Shown here: piece after piece, positions 7,509-19,500 of the stretch
Numbering within the stretch: position 1 is the stretch's first letter
Layout: each line of letters begins with the position of its first letter
Source: Flavobacteriales bacterium
Lineage (GTDB): Bacteria > Bacteroidota > Bacteroidia > CAIKAF01
Direction of reading: 5' to 3'
NCBI GenBank assembly: GCA_025451235.1
Contig: JANWKT010000017.1
Coordinates: forward strand, 62,001 to 126,000
Length of the DNA: 64,000 nucleotides
Position numbers and translations under genes: made by a program
The notes under the pieces: model-generated
The model's database searches: none
Told to the model about the DNA's origin: nothing
What the model saw: only the letters and a program-made list of their open reading frames with translations

Positions 7509-9977
7509 ATGAAGAACGCATCGGCAATTGTATTCATCAGTTTTCTATTCACTATCCAGTCATTTTCACAATTCAACGGGGGGGGGACTATGCCTGAATT
7601 TACCCTGAGTGGAAAAGTGGTAGATGCCGACAATAAAAAACCCATCCCCTTTGCCACCGTTTATTTAAAACATTTAAAAGACTCTACCTATTTCTCAGGT
7701 GGATTGGCCAACGATAGCGGAACTTTTCTAATAGAGCAACTAAGACCAGGCAGGTACCAATTAAAGATCTCCTTTATTGGTTATACCAATTATCTGGATA
7801 CCATTATGCTCAAACCACCTGATTCAAAACTTGACCTTGGAACTATTCTGCTCTCCCCGGAGATGAAAAATATAGGCGAATATACAGTCTCAGAAGATAA
7901 AATTGATTTTCAATTGGGTATTGACAGGAAGATTTTCAATGTAGAAAAGAATTCTATTGCCGCAGGAGGTTCGGCCTTGGATGCATTAAGGCAAGTGCCT
8001 ACCGTTAATGTGGATGTAGATGGCTCGATTACCCTGAGAGGAACCGGGAGTTTCGTTATTTTTATCAATGGGAAAACATCCGGCCTTACCGTTGATAACA
8101 GGTCACAAATCCTGCAGCAGATCCCTGCAAGTAATATTGACCGGATCGAACTTATTACCAATCCATCGGCCAAGTTTGATGCCGAAGGGATGACAGGGAT
8201 CATCAATATCATTACTAAAAAGCAATTGGCTGACGGAAAGAGTGGGTCAGTTACCGTGGGCATAGGTACAGGGAACAAATATAATGCCTCCGGAACTTTT
8301 AACATGCGGGTGAAGAATTTCAGTATGAGCCATTCGCTAGGTTTCAGATATAATCGGAGGTGGTTCGATGGATATAGTCTTCGTACCACCACCTATGACA
8401 GTGTCCCACCAAGTTCTCTTAATCAATATAATAACGGATTCGGGTCAAACATTTCACCAACCATCAGTGGAAATTTCGATTGGACCTTAAAAAAAGATGC
8501 TTCCTTTTCCATCAATTATCTTTTCAGTTATAGCCACGGGCTGGATTATGATAGCCTCCGTTATAACTTTCTTGATTCTGCCGGCTGGCTTACAGGTCAA
8601 AGCTATAGGATCAGCGATGAATATGATGATAATTATTCAGCCGATGCTGGTTTTACCTATACCAAAAAATTCAAGAAGCTAAACGAAGTTTATTTCTCCT
8701 CCAACATCAATTATAACAACAACCAGGAAACCGCTAACTACCATCAAAGAGAACTCAATTTATTCAACGAGCCGGATACCAATTATAATATGTTACTTCA
8801 AAACAATTATACATCCAATGCTTCCATCGTTTCTGTTACTCAATTTGATTATACTCATCCGCTCAAAGAGAAATTTAAGTTCGAAACAGGGGCAAAAGTG
8901 ACCATTCGAAATACCGATAACTCCCTTACTGCTGATTCATTTGATTATAGCTTAAATCGCCTGGTACTGGATTCAAATATTACGAATCGATTCCATTATT
9001 TAGAAAATGTAAATGCAGTATATGGCACCTTTACTGCTTCTTTTAAAAAATGGGGGTTCCAAACTGGTTTGCGCATTGAGCAAACCAATAGCTGGGGGAA
9101 TCAGGAAATAGGCAATATTAACTTTACCAAAAACTATATCAATTTTTTTCCATCGGTATTTATCAACTATAAGATCAATGATAAGCATCAGTTGCAATTG
9201 GCTTATTCAAGAAGGATCAACCGCCCCGGACTCGGCCAATTGAATCCCTTTGCCGAATACGATGACCCCCTCAATCTGCGAGTAGGAAATCCAGATTTGA
9301 ATCCCGAAAATATTGATGCGGTTGAGTTGAATTACAATATGAGCCTGAAGTCTCATAATATTATTGCAACAGCATATTTCAGACATGTGGATGGGGTGAT
9401 ACAAAGATACCGTCAGATCAATAATGATATTTCTGTGGTTACTTTTTTGAACCTCGACCGCAGTATCAACTTCGGAGGCGAGCTGGTGATTAGAAATAAT
9501 TGGTTCAAGTGGTGGAACATGACCACTAATTTTAATATTTACCGGAACCAGGTTTTGGGAGCCTCACCTACAGGTAATCTGGAGGCCACCAATTTTAGTT
9601 ATAATATCAGGAACCAGCAGACCTTTAAAATGGCCAAGGTAGCTGAGATCCAGCTTTCATTTAACTACAATGCTCCTCAAACATTTACCCAAGGGCAAAT
9701 GAGAGAAATGTGGACCATGGATGCTGCTATAAAATTTGATCTCTTCAAAAGTCGTGCTTCGCTTACCTTTAATATATCCGATATATTTGATACCCGCAGG
9801 TTTGCCATTTATTCATACGATGACTATTTCTATGGGGATATATATCGCAAAAGGGAATCAAGGATATTCACCTTCCAGTTCACCTGGAAATTCGGAGATA
9901 TCAATGGGCAAAATACTAAGAGACGGAATAACAATAATAATAATCAGGGTGGTGGAGGAGAAGACATGGGAATGTAA
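7509..9977 (+). CDS. TonB-dependent-receptor-like outer-membrane barrel (CarboxypepD_reg + plug + OMP_b-brl_3)
   Basis: After a signal peptide (ending QSFSQF) there is a carboxypeptidase regulatory-like domain (about residues 28-110, FTLSGKVVDADNKKPIPFA). A plug domain follows (about 130-240; ALRQVPTVNV, FINGKTSGLT, IDRIELITNPSAKFDAEG, IINIITKK). The rest is a long beta-barrel with strands such as YSRRINRPGLGQLNPF. This is the OMP_b-brl_3 type of outer-membrane protein. The substrate is unknown, and there is no SusD partner next to it. The last residues are an unusual Asn/Gly-rich tail (RRNNNNNNQGGGGEDMGM) after the final strand. The start is supported by the promoter box just upstream. Confidence 0.9.
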   Translation: MKNASAIVFISFLFTIQSFSQFNGGGTMPEFTLSGKVVDADNKKPIPFATVYLKHLKDSTYFSGGLANDSGTFLIEQLRPGRYQLKISFIGYTNYLDTIMLKPPDSKLDLGTILLSPEMKNIGEYTVSEDKIDFQLGIDRKIFNVEKNSIAAGGSALDALRQVPTVNVDVDGSITLRGTGSFVIFINGKTSGLTVDNRSQILQQIPASNIDRIELITNPSAKFDAEGMTGIINIITKKQLADGKSGSVTVGIGTGNKYNASGTFNMRVKNFSMSHSLGFRYNRRWFDGYSLRTTTYDSVPPSSLNQYNNGFGSNISPTISGNFDWTLKKDASFSINYLFSYSHGLDYDSLRYNFLDSAGWLTGQSYRISDEYDDNYSADAGFTYTKKFKKLNEVYFSSNINYNNNQETANYHQRELNLFNEPDTNYNMLLQNNYTSNASIVSVTQFDYTHPLKEKFKFETGAKVTIRNTDNSLTADSFDYSLNRLVLDSNITNRFHYLENVNAVYGTFTASFKKWGFQTGLRIEQTNSWGNQEIGNINFTKNYINFFPSVFINYKINDKHQLQLAYSRRINRPGLGQLNPFAEYDDPLNLRVGNPDLNPENIDAVELNYNMSLKSHNIIATAYFRHVDGVIQRYRQINNDISVVTFLNLDRSINFGGELVIRNNWFKWWNMTTNFNIYRNQVLGASPTGNLEATNFSYNIRNQQTFKMAKVAEIQLSFNYNAPQTFTQGQMREMWTMDAAIKFDLFKSRASLTFNISDIFDTRRFAIYSYDDYFYGDIYRKRESRIFTFQFTWKFGDINGQNTKRRNNNNNNQGGGGEDMGM

Positions 9978-9985
9978 CTTCTTTT

Positions 9986-12913
9986 TTAGTTAAATTCTAT
10001 TTCGTCTATAAAAATATACGCTGGGTTTCCTGCTCCTGGATGGCCCTTCGGAAGATCACCATAATTTTCCACTACCACTTTTACATAGCGAAATTCCTTT
10101 CCTCCAAAACTACCTTCCATTTTTTTCAAATATATTTCTTCGTTTTTATCATCCCCTTGTTCTGCCTGAGCAGCCACCAATTCATAATTCTGCCCATCTG
10201 TTGACCCATAAAATTCTATCCCTACCGGCGCGATTATCCATGCACGTAGGTCGTGCAAAAACCCGCATGAAACGGTGTTCAGTTTGGTGGGTTTTTTTAA
10301 ATCAATAATGGCTTCAAAATTCTGACCCTGATAACCAAGCCAATTTCCTTTTCTCCAATCCCTGTCACCCTTTACACCATCCATTAAACTCAGAGGTCCA
10401 CCTGCACCATACTGAGGATGGACTTTGCTTTTTATCTCAATGCTATAATCATTTGGGCGCTGATGAGCCTCTGCCTCCGCAGTTGGGCTTTTAGCTCCCT
10501 TTTTTTGAGTTTGTACGTATGCAAAAATTTGGCAATTGGCCTTTACTTTGAAAGGTTTTTTGTAAGGTTTAAAGGTTGGTTTGCCTTTTGCATATTTAAG
10601 TATGTAAAATATTTTTGCTCCCGGATGATAAGATTTAATTTCAACCGTTGTTTCTTTTTCAAATATGGGAGAACCTATTTTAATAATAGGTGCTGGTATA
10701 TATTTTTCTCCCTTCATATCAGAAGTGCTCAGGATATCTCCTTCCTTAATATCAGTAGCCAGGGTAAGCTTATTCCCTACCGGTTTTTTAAAGTATAGCT
10801 CCCCTCCTTTCATCAACTCATCGTATGAAATATATAGTTTTTCATACTTGGCTCCATTCCAGAAAATACTGTTGATCGCATCGCCCTGATCTTTTTTGAT
10901 GGAAATGGTTTCTCCATTTTCCAAATGGATCTCTGCCGATAAAACCTGCGGTATGGTAATGGTATAATTGGGCGAACCCGGACTTACTTGGTACAGACCC
11001 AGTGAACTCAATACATACCATGCGCTCATCTGGCCACAGTCTTCATTGCCAGCCAAGCCATCTGGTTTATTTGAATAAAAATCATTACAGATCTTGGTGA
11101 TGATCTTGTTCGCATTTCTAAAGTCGCCTACATAATTATATAAATAAGCAACATGATGACTTGGTTCATTTCCATGTGCATACTGGCCAATAAGACCCGT
11201 AATATCCGCCTGTTCACGACCCGTCATATTACTACTCGTACCAAAAAGAGAATCCAGTTTACGGTGAAACTTTTCTCTTCCTCCATACAGTTCAATCATT
11301 CCGGTAATATCGTGTGGAACAAAAAAGGTATACTGCCAGGCATTCGCTTCCGTAAAATGATTGTTTACCTGCCGTGGATCAAATCCAGGTAGCCAGTTTC
11401 CATTGGACCTGGGAACAAAAAAACCAGTATCAGGATTAAATATGTTTTTATACCCCAAGCTTATGTTCTCAAATAAATTGGCTTCCACTTCCATTCCTGC
11501 CCAACGGCTGATCTTCGACATACAGTAAAACTGGTAACAATATTCCAGGGTTTTTGAAACAGATTCGCTTTCCATCTCCACCGTTAAATAATTGTTGGCA
11601 GCCATCATATCTAATCCTTTATAGCCTTCCATTCTGGCGGTTGCCACCATTGCCTCACCTAAAACCCCCTTGTATTTGTCCTCCACCAATCCTTTGCTCA
11701 CCGCATCCGCAATTACTGAAATAGAATGGATGCCGATCATACATTCCGTCTCATTGGAGGATAATTCCCAAACGGGCAATCTACCACCTTCCTGGTATTG
11801 GCGGATAAACGTAAGCACGTAATCCTTCGACCTCCGCTGATCGATCAAAGTATAGAGTGGATGGGCCGCCCTGAATGTATCCCATAAAGAAAAAACAGTA
11901 TAGTAGTTTCCCTCTTCCTTGGTATGGATCTGATCATCCCGTCCCCTATATTTCCCATCCACATCGTTCCATGTATTGGGAACCACCATCGTATGATAAA
12001 GAGCCGTGTAAAAAACTTCATAGTCCGATCTTTTTTCACAGATCACTTCAATCTTACTTAATTCCTTATTCCAAGCATCTTTGGCCTCTTGTTTAATCGC
12101 ATTGAAATTCCATCCGGGGTTTTCTTTTTGCAAATTGAGTCGGGCGCCTTCCACACTGGTTCCGGAGATCCCCACTTTCACCAGGAGTGTATCGTTCGTG
12201 TTAAGATCGAAAAAGAAATTGGCACATAATTGTTTCCCATTGATCCTTTTGAAACTTCTGAGTTTTATGCTATCATCCAATGCGGGGGCAGATTTGATCT
12301 TTCTTGAAAACTCTATATAATAAAATATTTTCTGGTTCTGTGCCCAGGCTTTGCTATAACGGTATCCGGAAACAGTATGGTCGTCCACCATTTCAATTTC
12401 TCCGTCCAATAATTCATCACGGTGATTTAGGTTGAGCACCACCATGGCATGTTCCTTTTCATGAAAAATATATTGATGGAAACCGGTTCTTAAAGTAGAA
12501 GTAAGATTCACTGTTACATCATTTCCCTGGAGTTTAACACTGTAAAATCCCGCTTCTGCTTTTTCGTCTGCATGGTCATACCGAGAAGCATAGTCGCCCT
12601 GTACAAAAGCTGATGGCTGATGAGTAACCGGCATGAGCATAATATCGCCATAATCGCTGCAACCCGTTCCACTTAAATGGGTATGGGAAAAACCATAGAT
12701 GATCTTGTCCTTATATGCATAGCCGCTGCATCCTTCCCAACTCCCATCTACCCTGGTATCCGGACTCAATTGCACCATGGCATAAGGCAAAGTGGCTCCA
12801 GGATAGGTATGGCCTGTACCTGCTGTGCCGATAATGGGTTTTACAAAATCGCTATAGTTTTGAGCAAAGAGAATCCCGAAAGAAAATAAAAACAGGAGGA
12901 AGGGTTTTTTCAT
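9986..12913 (-). CDS. GH92 family alpha-1,2-mannosidase-like glycoside hydrolase with C-terminal accessory domains
   Basis: The protein has a signal peptide (to about residue 18, GILFAQ) and the GH92 start (FVKPIIGTAGTGHTYPGA). Core motifs include GCSGYAYKDK, GNEPSHHVAYLYNY and DCGQMSAWYVLSSLGLY, which hold the catalytic acid and base region. GH92 enzymes are calcium-dependent exo-alpha-mannosidases, usually of the 1,2 linkage type, acting on N-glycan-like or yeast mannans. After about residue 720 there is a chitobiase C-terminal-like segment and then a discoidin/F5-8C-like lectin domain (residues about 850-975; DGVKGDRDWRKGNWLGY, RYVKVVVENYG). Length 975 aa. It is convergent with the barrel gene, not in an operon with it. 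Confidence 0.93.
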   Translation of the reverse strand: MKKPFLLFLFSFGILFAQNYSDFVKPIIGTAGTGHTYPGATLPYAMVQLSPDTRVDGSWEGCSGYAYKDKIIYGFSHTHLSGTGCSDYGDIMLMPVTHQPSAFVQGDYASRYDHADEKAEAGFYSVKLQGNDVTVNLTSTLRTGFHQYIFHEKEHAMVVLNLNHRDELLDGEIEMVDDHTVSGYRYSKAWAQNQKIFYYIEFSRKIKSAPALDDSIKLRSFKRINGKQLCANFFFDLNTNDTLLVKVGISGTSVEGARLNLQKENPGWNFNAIKQEAKDAWNKELSKIEVICEKRSDYEVFYTALYHTMVVPNTWNDVDGKYRGRDDQIHTKEEGNYYTVFSLWDTFRAAHPLYTLIDQRRSKDYVLTFIRQYQEGGRLPVWELSSNETECMIGIHSISVIADAVSKGLVEDKYKGVLGEAMVATARMEGYKGLDMMAANNYLTVEMESESVSKTLEYCYQFYCMSKISRWAGMEVEANLFENISLGYKNIFNPDTGFFVPRSNGNWLPGFDPRQVNNHFTEANAWQYTFFVPHDITGMIELYGGREKFHRKLDSLFGTSSNMTGREQADITGLIGQYAHGNEPSHHVAYLYNYVGDFRNANKIITKICNDFYSNKPDGLAGNEDCGQMSAWYVLSSLGLYQVSPGSPNYTITIPQVLSAEIHLENGETISIKKDQGDAINSIFWNGAKYEKLYISYDELMKGGELYFKKPVGNKLTLATDIKEGDILSTSDMKGEKYIPAPIIKIGSPIFEKETTVEIKSYHPGAKIFYILKYAKGKPTFKPYKKPFKVKANCQIFAYVQTQKKGAKSPTAEAEAHQRPNDYSIEIKSKVHPQYGAGGPLSLMDGVKGDRDWRKGNWLGYQGQNFEAIIDLKKPTKLNTVSCGFLHDLRAWIIAPVGIEFYGSTDGQNYELVAAQAEQGDDKNEEIYLKKMEGSFGGKEFRYVKVVVENYGDLPKGHPGAGNPAYIFIDEIEFN

Positions 12914-12917
12914 GGAA

Positions 12918-12925
12918 TAAAGATA
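12918..12925 (-). promoter_or_regulatory. -7 box TATCTTTA four bases before the GH92 start
   Basis: On the minus strand TATCTTTA is followed by TTCC and then the ATG at 12913, the same geometry as at 7509, so the mRNA is predicted to be leaderless. Confidence 0.5.
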
Positions 12926-13019
12926 AAGATTTTATATCAACTACTAATCGTATCCCATCATCCTATTGGCATAATAGCTTCATTTCATTATATTTCGCAG
13001 CAACAAAAAAACCAGTCAT

Positions 13020-13514
13020 ATGGAAAAGAAACTACTGCAGTATTTTAACATGCCCTCATTCAGACCGGATGAACTTGAGCAAAACTCGAGGGCAACCGAA
13101 TTCATTCAAGAAAAGAAAAATCGGGAAGCTTATGATATTCTGTTTTTAATGATCCAAAAATATAACAACAACGATTTAACGGATCGAAGAGCCAGGTATA
13201 TCAGCATCCGGATCGGACTTATCTATGTATATGCAAAAATGTGGGATGCTGCTATCAATGCATTTGCTGAAGCCATTAGCTATAAAGATTCTGTAGGAAA
13301 TCCTTTTCTTCATCTAAGGATTGGTGAATGTGCATTTCATCTGGGTTCTGCAAAAGATGCCGACGATAACCTGGCACGTGCATTGATCATGGGTGGATTG
13401 TCTGCATTTGATGGTGAGGATGAGGCACTCAAAAAAAGGGTCTTGCAAATCCTTCAACCTCCTCCGGATGGCTGGGATAGCTATACCGGCCAGGATTGGA
13501 GTGCTACGAAATAG
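13020..13514 (+). CDS. TPR-like helical protein, unknown function (164 aa)
   Basis: A soluble, cytoplasmic protein with no signal peptide. Residues of about 28-130 show the alternating helix pattern and small-residue spacing of tetratricopeptide repeats (EAYDILFLMIQKY; AAINAFAEAISYKDSVGNPFLHLRIGECAFHLG; AKDADDNLARALIMGG). Its C-terminus (PPPDGWDSYTGQDWS) is a conserved-looking tail. It probably mediates protein contacts; the partner is unknown. A TATATTTC box lies about 25 bases upstream of the ATG at 13020, and a terminator follows directly. Confidence 0.8.
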   Translation: MEKKLLQYFNMPSFRPDELEQNSRATEFIQEKKNREAYDILFLMIQKYNNNDLTDRRARYISIRIGLIYVYAKMWDAAINAFAEAISYKDSVGNPFLHLRIGECAFHLGSAKDADDNLARALIMGGLSAFDGEDEALKKRVLQILQPPPDGWDSYTGQDWSATK

Positions 13515-13524
13515 TCATAAAAAT

Positions 13525-13558
13525 AAAAACCCCCAACATGAAGCCGGGGGGGTTTTTA
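13525..13558. terminator. bidirectional terminator between convergent genes
   Basis: An AAAAACCCCC / GGGGGGGTTTTT stem with a short loop lies between the stop at 13514 and the stop of the adhesin gene at 13582. Poly-A on one side and poly-T on the other make it usable on both strands. Confidence 0.88.
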
Positions 13559-13581
13559 TAATGAAGTTTATTTTAAAAATA

Positions 13582-16500
13582 CTAATCCTTATGCGTAATG
13601 ATCAATTTCCTGGTTAAATTAACATCCTTGCCGATTATTTGAACATAATAGGTAGCTGCAGGCAGGTAACTAAAGTCATAGGATTGTGTTAGGTTCTGTA
13701 CCGCATTTGTATACAATACCTGTCCTAATTGATCTATGAGTTTTAACTCTGTTTCTCCCTGTGGTAATTGGCTCAGGGTGATGGTTACCAATCCATTGCC
13801 CGGATTTGGATACATGTTCAGATCAAAGCTTATTTCTTCATTTATTCCTGAACAATCAATAACGGTTACCGACTGTGTTTGGGTAGTAGTATTTCCATTA
13901 CCATCCGTATAAGACCAGGTTACCACAAAGCTACCCACTGTGCTATAAGTTAATGGATCACCTGTAGTGGCCGTTATAGCCCCGATACAGTTATCCGTAG
14001 CGGTAGGTGTTACTGTAATTGTAACACTGCATCCTGATAAGGCAGGTAAACTAGCGTTATCTGCTACTGGAGCGGTAAGGTCATCTACCGTTACCGTTTG
14101 AGTTGCCGTAGTTGTATTTCCGTTACCATCATCAAATGTCCAGGTGACCACAAATGTTCCCTGGGATGAATAAGAAGTAGGGTCACCGGTAGTTCCCGTA
14201 ACTGTGCCCGAACAATTATCAGTGGTAGTGGGTGCTGTAACATTTACGCTACATTGTCCACTGGCACCTGGAATGGAAGGAGTGGTTGGTGCAGTAACAT
14301 CATCAACATTTACCGTTTGAGTTGCAGTGGTTGTATTTCCATTGCCATCATCAAATGTCCAGGTGATCACAAAAATTCCCTGGGAAGAATAAGTGGTAGG
14401 GTCACCTGTAGTACCCGTAACTGTTCCTAAGCAATTATCAGTAGTGGTGGGAGCTGTAACACTTACACTACATTCTCCATTGGCATTTGGAATAGAAGGT
14501 GTGGCAGGAGCTGTTACATCATCTACCGTTACCGTCTGGGTTTGGGTAACGGTGTTACCATTTCCATCATCATAGGTCCAGGTAACCACAAAAGTTCCCT
14601 GTGATGAATAGGTAAGTGGATCACCGGTGGTTCCAGTAACCGTAGGAACACAATTATCAGTAGCAGTAGGGGCTGTTAACGTAGTACTACACTCAACCGT
14701 TACATCAATATTAGCTGCATTGGGAACAGGAGCAAGTATATCTGCATCACCGGTTCCCTGGATATTGAATGTATGTGGGTTCTCATCAGCATCATTGGTA
14801 GCAATATTAACGGTAGCCGTTCTTAATCCAACCCCTCCCGGATCAAAGGTAATGGTAAAGGTGGTAGAAGCTCCCCCTGCAACCGGACTGCCAGGATTTG
14901 CGGTTACCGTAAAATCAGCGGCATTCGTTCCGGTAATGGTTACTCCGGTAATGGTTAAGTTCAGATCTCCTAAATTACGTATTGTATAGGTTTTTGAGAT
15001 CGTGCCCGTACATTCCAATATATTTCCGAAATCAGTGCTGTCAGTAAATCCTGGAGTGATATCTCCATTATAAATAATATTCAGGTTACCCACTACTTCG
15101 ATATCAGGTTGTGCGGTGAATTCGTCGGCTCCAACATCAGGGGTTGTTACACTTCTCGGGTCCGTATCAATATCCACGGTTATTCCAGCAACCGGAATAC
15201 CTTCATTGCTTGGAAACGAAGAGGTACTGTTGTGCAGATCACCGGTTGTGGTAGAAACAAAAACCGTAGCACTTGGTTCCAGGATGTTGATAATTCTCTT
15301 ACTGTTGTTGTCTGCATTTGAAATGGTTTGCCATCCCGGCAGATCATATGTGTTGGTAGGTCCCCACTGGCCAATTTTAGTAGTATCCGTAACTATAAAA
15401 ACATTGTTGTTCACCTTCAAATTCGACCATAGTGCAGGTGTACCTGCCGCATTACCAATAGCGCAATGCGATGTTCCTGCGCCACCGGTTCGCTCGTTAT
15501 ACAATAAATTATTTTGCAAATATAGATTTGAATTATTTCCAGAGGTAAAGCAAAATGTGTTGGTACCTACTCCTATCATCGAACCTCCGATATAAACGGA
15601 ATTGTGGTGGAAATTAAGCGTTCCTGTACAAAATTCAGCCATCCCTGTAAAGTTGAGCGTATTTGTATTAGCTCCATTACTGATAGAGATCATATTATTA
15701 TGTACATTCCAACCATTTCCTGCCGACATATATATTCCCGACAATCCTCCATTACCACTTGTAGAAGGGTTCCGTAGATCAAAGATCCTATTGGATGACA
15801 TGGTTCCACCTAATGAACTTCCCTGAGTTTGAATTCCTATCACATAAGGACTTACACCCGCTGTACTGGTTCCATAAAGCGATGAGATCGTATTGTCCGA
15901 GATGTTATGGCCATTTCCCCCGTATCCCTGAACAGAGATTCCCAACAATGACAAGGTAGGAGCAGCTGGTGAAACAGCGGAAGAAATATTACGGATGGTA
16001 TTATTGGTAATAGTTAGCGGTGCCTGAGCACCAACTGTGCTGATCATCAACATTCCATACTCCGCAGTACCGGCATTTGTACTGGCATTTGAAAGATTCT
16101 GGATCGTGTTATTGTTGATAGTGGTCACCACACCCGTGTTAATGATATTACGAATAGCGAAAGAAACAACCGCAGGGCCTGTTGCAATTTGTCGAATACT
16201 ATTAGCTGTTGTGGTACTTCCTATGAGATTATTTGAAATAACATTGTTCTGTGCTGGAGTGCCTTGCACCTGGATCCATTGGGGAATAATACCTCCGGTT
16301 ACCGTAGTTCCACTAATGGTAATACCACCGATGGTATTATTCTGAATGTCATAGTAACCCGTTACACCCGCTGCAAGTATCCCAGCCAGAAAGGAGTTAA
16401 CTGCACCTCCTGCATTAATGGTAATCCTGATCAAGTCATTACCTGTTGCCCCTCCAATAATATTTCCTGTGGTGGCACCTACATTAAATATTCCCTGTCC

Positions 16501-19500
16501 TAAATTCATCCCGGCAAACATGGTTGCTGCAGCAGCAGGAGCATTGGTGGTATAATCAATCTTGCTGATCGTATTGTTCTGGATGCTATTCGGAATTAAC
16601 CCGGTTATAACAGACATCCCTATAAACTGATGGCTCACTCCGGCTCCGGATACCGTAAGTGTCATATCCCCGCCAGTAGCTCCTGGAGCTGTTCCTCCAA
16701 TAAAATTATTACTGATGGTAAAGCCTCCATTATTATTTAACACAGAAGTATTAGCAATATTGATCCCCCTGGTTACTGCACCCGAAACGGTATTTGTTCG
16801 TGTGGTGGTTTGGTAAAAGCTATTTCCGGTAATGGTAAAGCCTGAATTACCAACACCAATATTCATTCCATATTGAGCGTTTCCATTCAATAAGAACCAA
16901 TCATGGATATTGTTATTTGTAAAACTACAATTGTTGTTATACTGGGTGAAAGATCCTGTACTCCCCACACAATTAATTCCCATAGCTGGTGTGCCGGCCA
17001 CATCACTGCGGTCACGTATTTCACAAAAAGAGATCGTGTTGTTATCATTTCCATTTGTTCCGGTAGTAGCCCCTATATGCACTACTCCCCCCAATGTGGT
17101 AGAAGTGGCTGTGTTGCCACTTTCGAGAATTGAATACTGTACGGTATTGTTTTGCGCATCATTGAGGAAGCCAATGTCAGGAGCAGAATTAGAAGTGTTT
17201 CTGAACAATAAATAAGTTCCACTTCCTGCAAATCTTCCATCGATCGTAAAACGATCTGCACCATCAAAACGGACCAAGCTGCTGGCCGCACTGGCTCCTG
17301 AAATAGTTCGCAATACAGGTGCACTTGGCGCCATAGTAATCGTGTAGCCACTTCCACCGGTTTCGGCCCATTGGTTCAATGGGAAAGTCCCGGTTTCTGC
17401 TGTTAAGTCGCCAGTGATACTAATAGTAATATTCCCGCTAACTACACCACTGTTGATCAGGTTAAATATTCCACCTGCATTGGTTAAGGAAGTAATGGTT
17501 TCGGTTGGACCAACAGGAATCACACCGGAATATGCATTGGCAACGATGGTAAATTGATTGATGGTATTGGTAAGAGGGAAATTTGCAGCAGCCAAATTTA
17601 CGCTGGCGGGCTGTACAGTGAACCCTCCATTATTTAATCCAATTCTGGGTGTTGAATTCAAATCCTGAGCGGTTACAAAATATTGAATGATATCGCCAGC
17701 AACTACTCCGCCTCCGAATAGAAGGGTATAATTCATCGTAAAATCAAAAGGGCTCGTGGCATTCGATGCCTCTACAAATTTCCAGCCATCCGTTCCATTG
17801 GTATTGTTATTAAAAGTATTGGCATGCGTTGATTTCTTATAGTACAACCTGGGTCGGGTGCCTGGGGTATTATTGATTCCGGTAGGATCTGTAATGGTGG
17901 CAAAAGAGGGAATTACCCTATTTGCGACTACATTAGAATTTCCTAAAAGAACATATTGTATATCCGGAGACGCAATGTCATTCATGTTTCCACCGAATTC
18001 GTCGGCTCCAACATCAGGTGCAGCTGCAAAACCTGCCGTAGGAAAACCTGCAATCGGGTAACGGTTTTGACCGTCATAATCGGTTGTTACAAAAGTGGAA
18101 GCTTTTCCACCGCTTTCGCATTGGGTAGGTGATCCTGCCAAGATGTGCAGGTTATAGGGAGAAACAGCAACGTTTGTAAATGGTGGAAGCTCTGAAAAGG
18201 ATGCCTGCTCCCGAGGGCCTACCAGGTTTTTAAGTGCCTGGATGGTTTGAAGATTGTTAGTACCGTCCGAAAAGACCAGGTTAGAGGCACTTGGAACTCC
18301 GGCATATAAACAATTATGGCCTGATAACAGGTTATAGTTCGTTAAAGAGGTGCTACCTCTTACCAATGCCCGGGTGATTCCCGTTCCAATAGGTGTAGAA
18401 TTATTTGTAGCAATATTACCACGCAGATCGATGCTTATTGGCGTTGTACCACAAACGATGGCTGCCGTTCCAAAATTTGCACCAACACTGGTCGCATTTA
18501 AATAGACGGTATTGTTAGAGGCTTCTATAGTGGAGGCAGTGGTTCCCTGGAGCCAAAGACCATACGCGGCATTGGTATTATTCGCATTGGGTGCTTCAAT
18601 CTCAGAAATAAAATTATTGAATACTTGGTTCTGAACATTCACATTAACACCAATATTGATACCATATGCAGCAGGAACTGCACCTGTGGCGCTGTTATTG
18701 ATGATATTATAAACGTTGTTATTGTATACTTTACTTTCTAGACCATAATTAACCCAAATGGCCCCTACACTTGCGCCGGCTGGACTTCCGGTAAGATCAT
18801 GTATGGTATTGCCATACACAAGTTTGTTGGTGGTTCCTGTTCCGGATTGTACAAATAAGCCTATTACCTCTCCGGTGCCACCACTTAAATTGTATACCTG
18901 GTTGTTATATACGTTCTCAAGAATTCCAACCGCAAAATTATAGTAGCCGTAAACCTGGCCTGAAGAGCTGGTAGCAGAGTTATTGAAGAGTTGGTTCCCA
19001 AAACAATTGGTCTCCACAGTGCTTCCACTGGCATAAATACAATTAAAAATTCCGGCGGTGCCTGTCTTTGCATTACCACTAACGATATTATCATTGATGT
19101 TGACCTCTAAAACAAGGGTTGCAGAAGAACCAGAATAGTAGATTCCACTAAACATTCCTGTTCCAGGAATAGAATTATTCGAAACGGTATTATTGTATAT
19201 ATTAGAATAACTGGCTATAGCAGTATGTGATATTCCCCTGAATTCTCCTGTGGTATTGGTGGGATACGTACAACCCGTAATTACATTGTGATGGATATTA
19301 ATGGTATTTCCAGCGCCTGTTGCCCCTGAGGTGTTATTGATCCCTATAATGGTAGAAGTGGTTGCCGCACTGGTAAGGGTAATGGTATCGTTATAAACAT
19401 CAGTATTGGCGTTCGTTGCCGTGTTGATAAAAATTCCATTCATGGCACCTGTGGATCCTGCACCCCCATCAACACATGAATTAAATACTTTTATTTTATT

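Noticed and set aside
7509-12913. Polysaccharide utilisation locus with the barrel and GH92 genes
   Set aside because: There is no SusD homologue, the genes are convergent, and the barrel is of the OMP_b-brl_3 type.
13861-14736. Regular repeats as a CRISPR array
   Set aside because: The period is 219 bases and in frame; these are HYR-like protein repeats, without short repeats or spacers.
15116-15595. Long antisense frames within the adhesin gene
   Set aside because: They arise from the regular composition of the beta-helix codons and show no family features.
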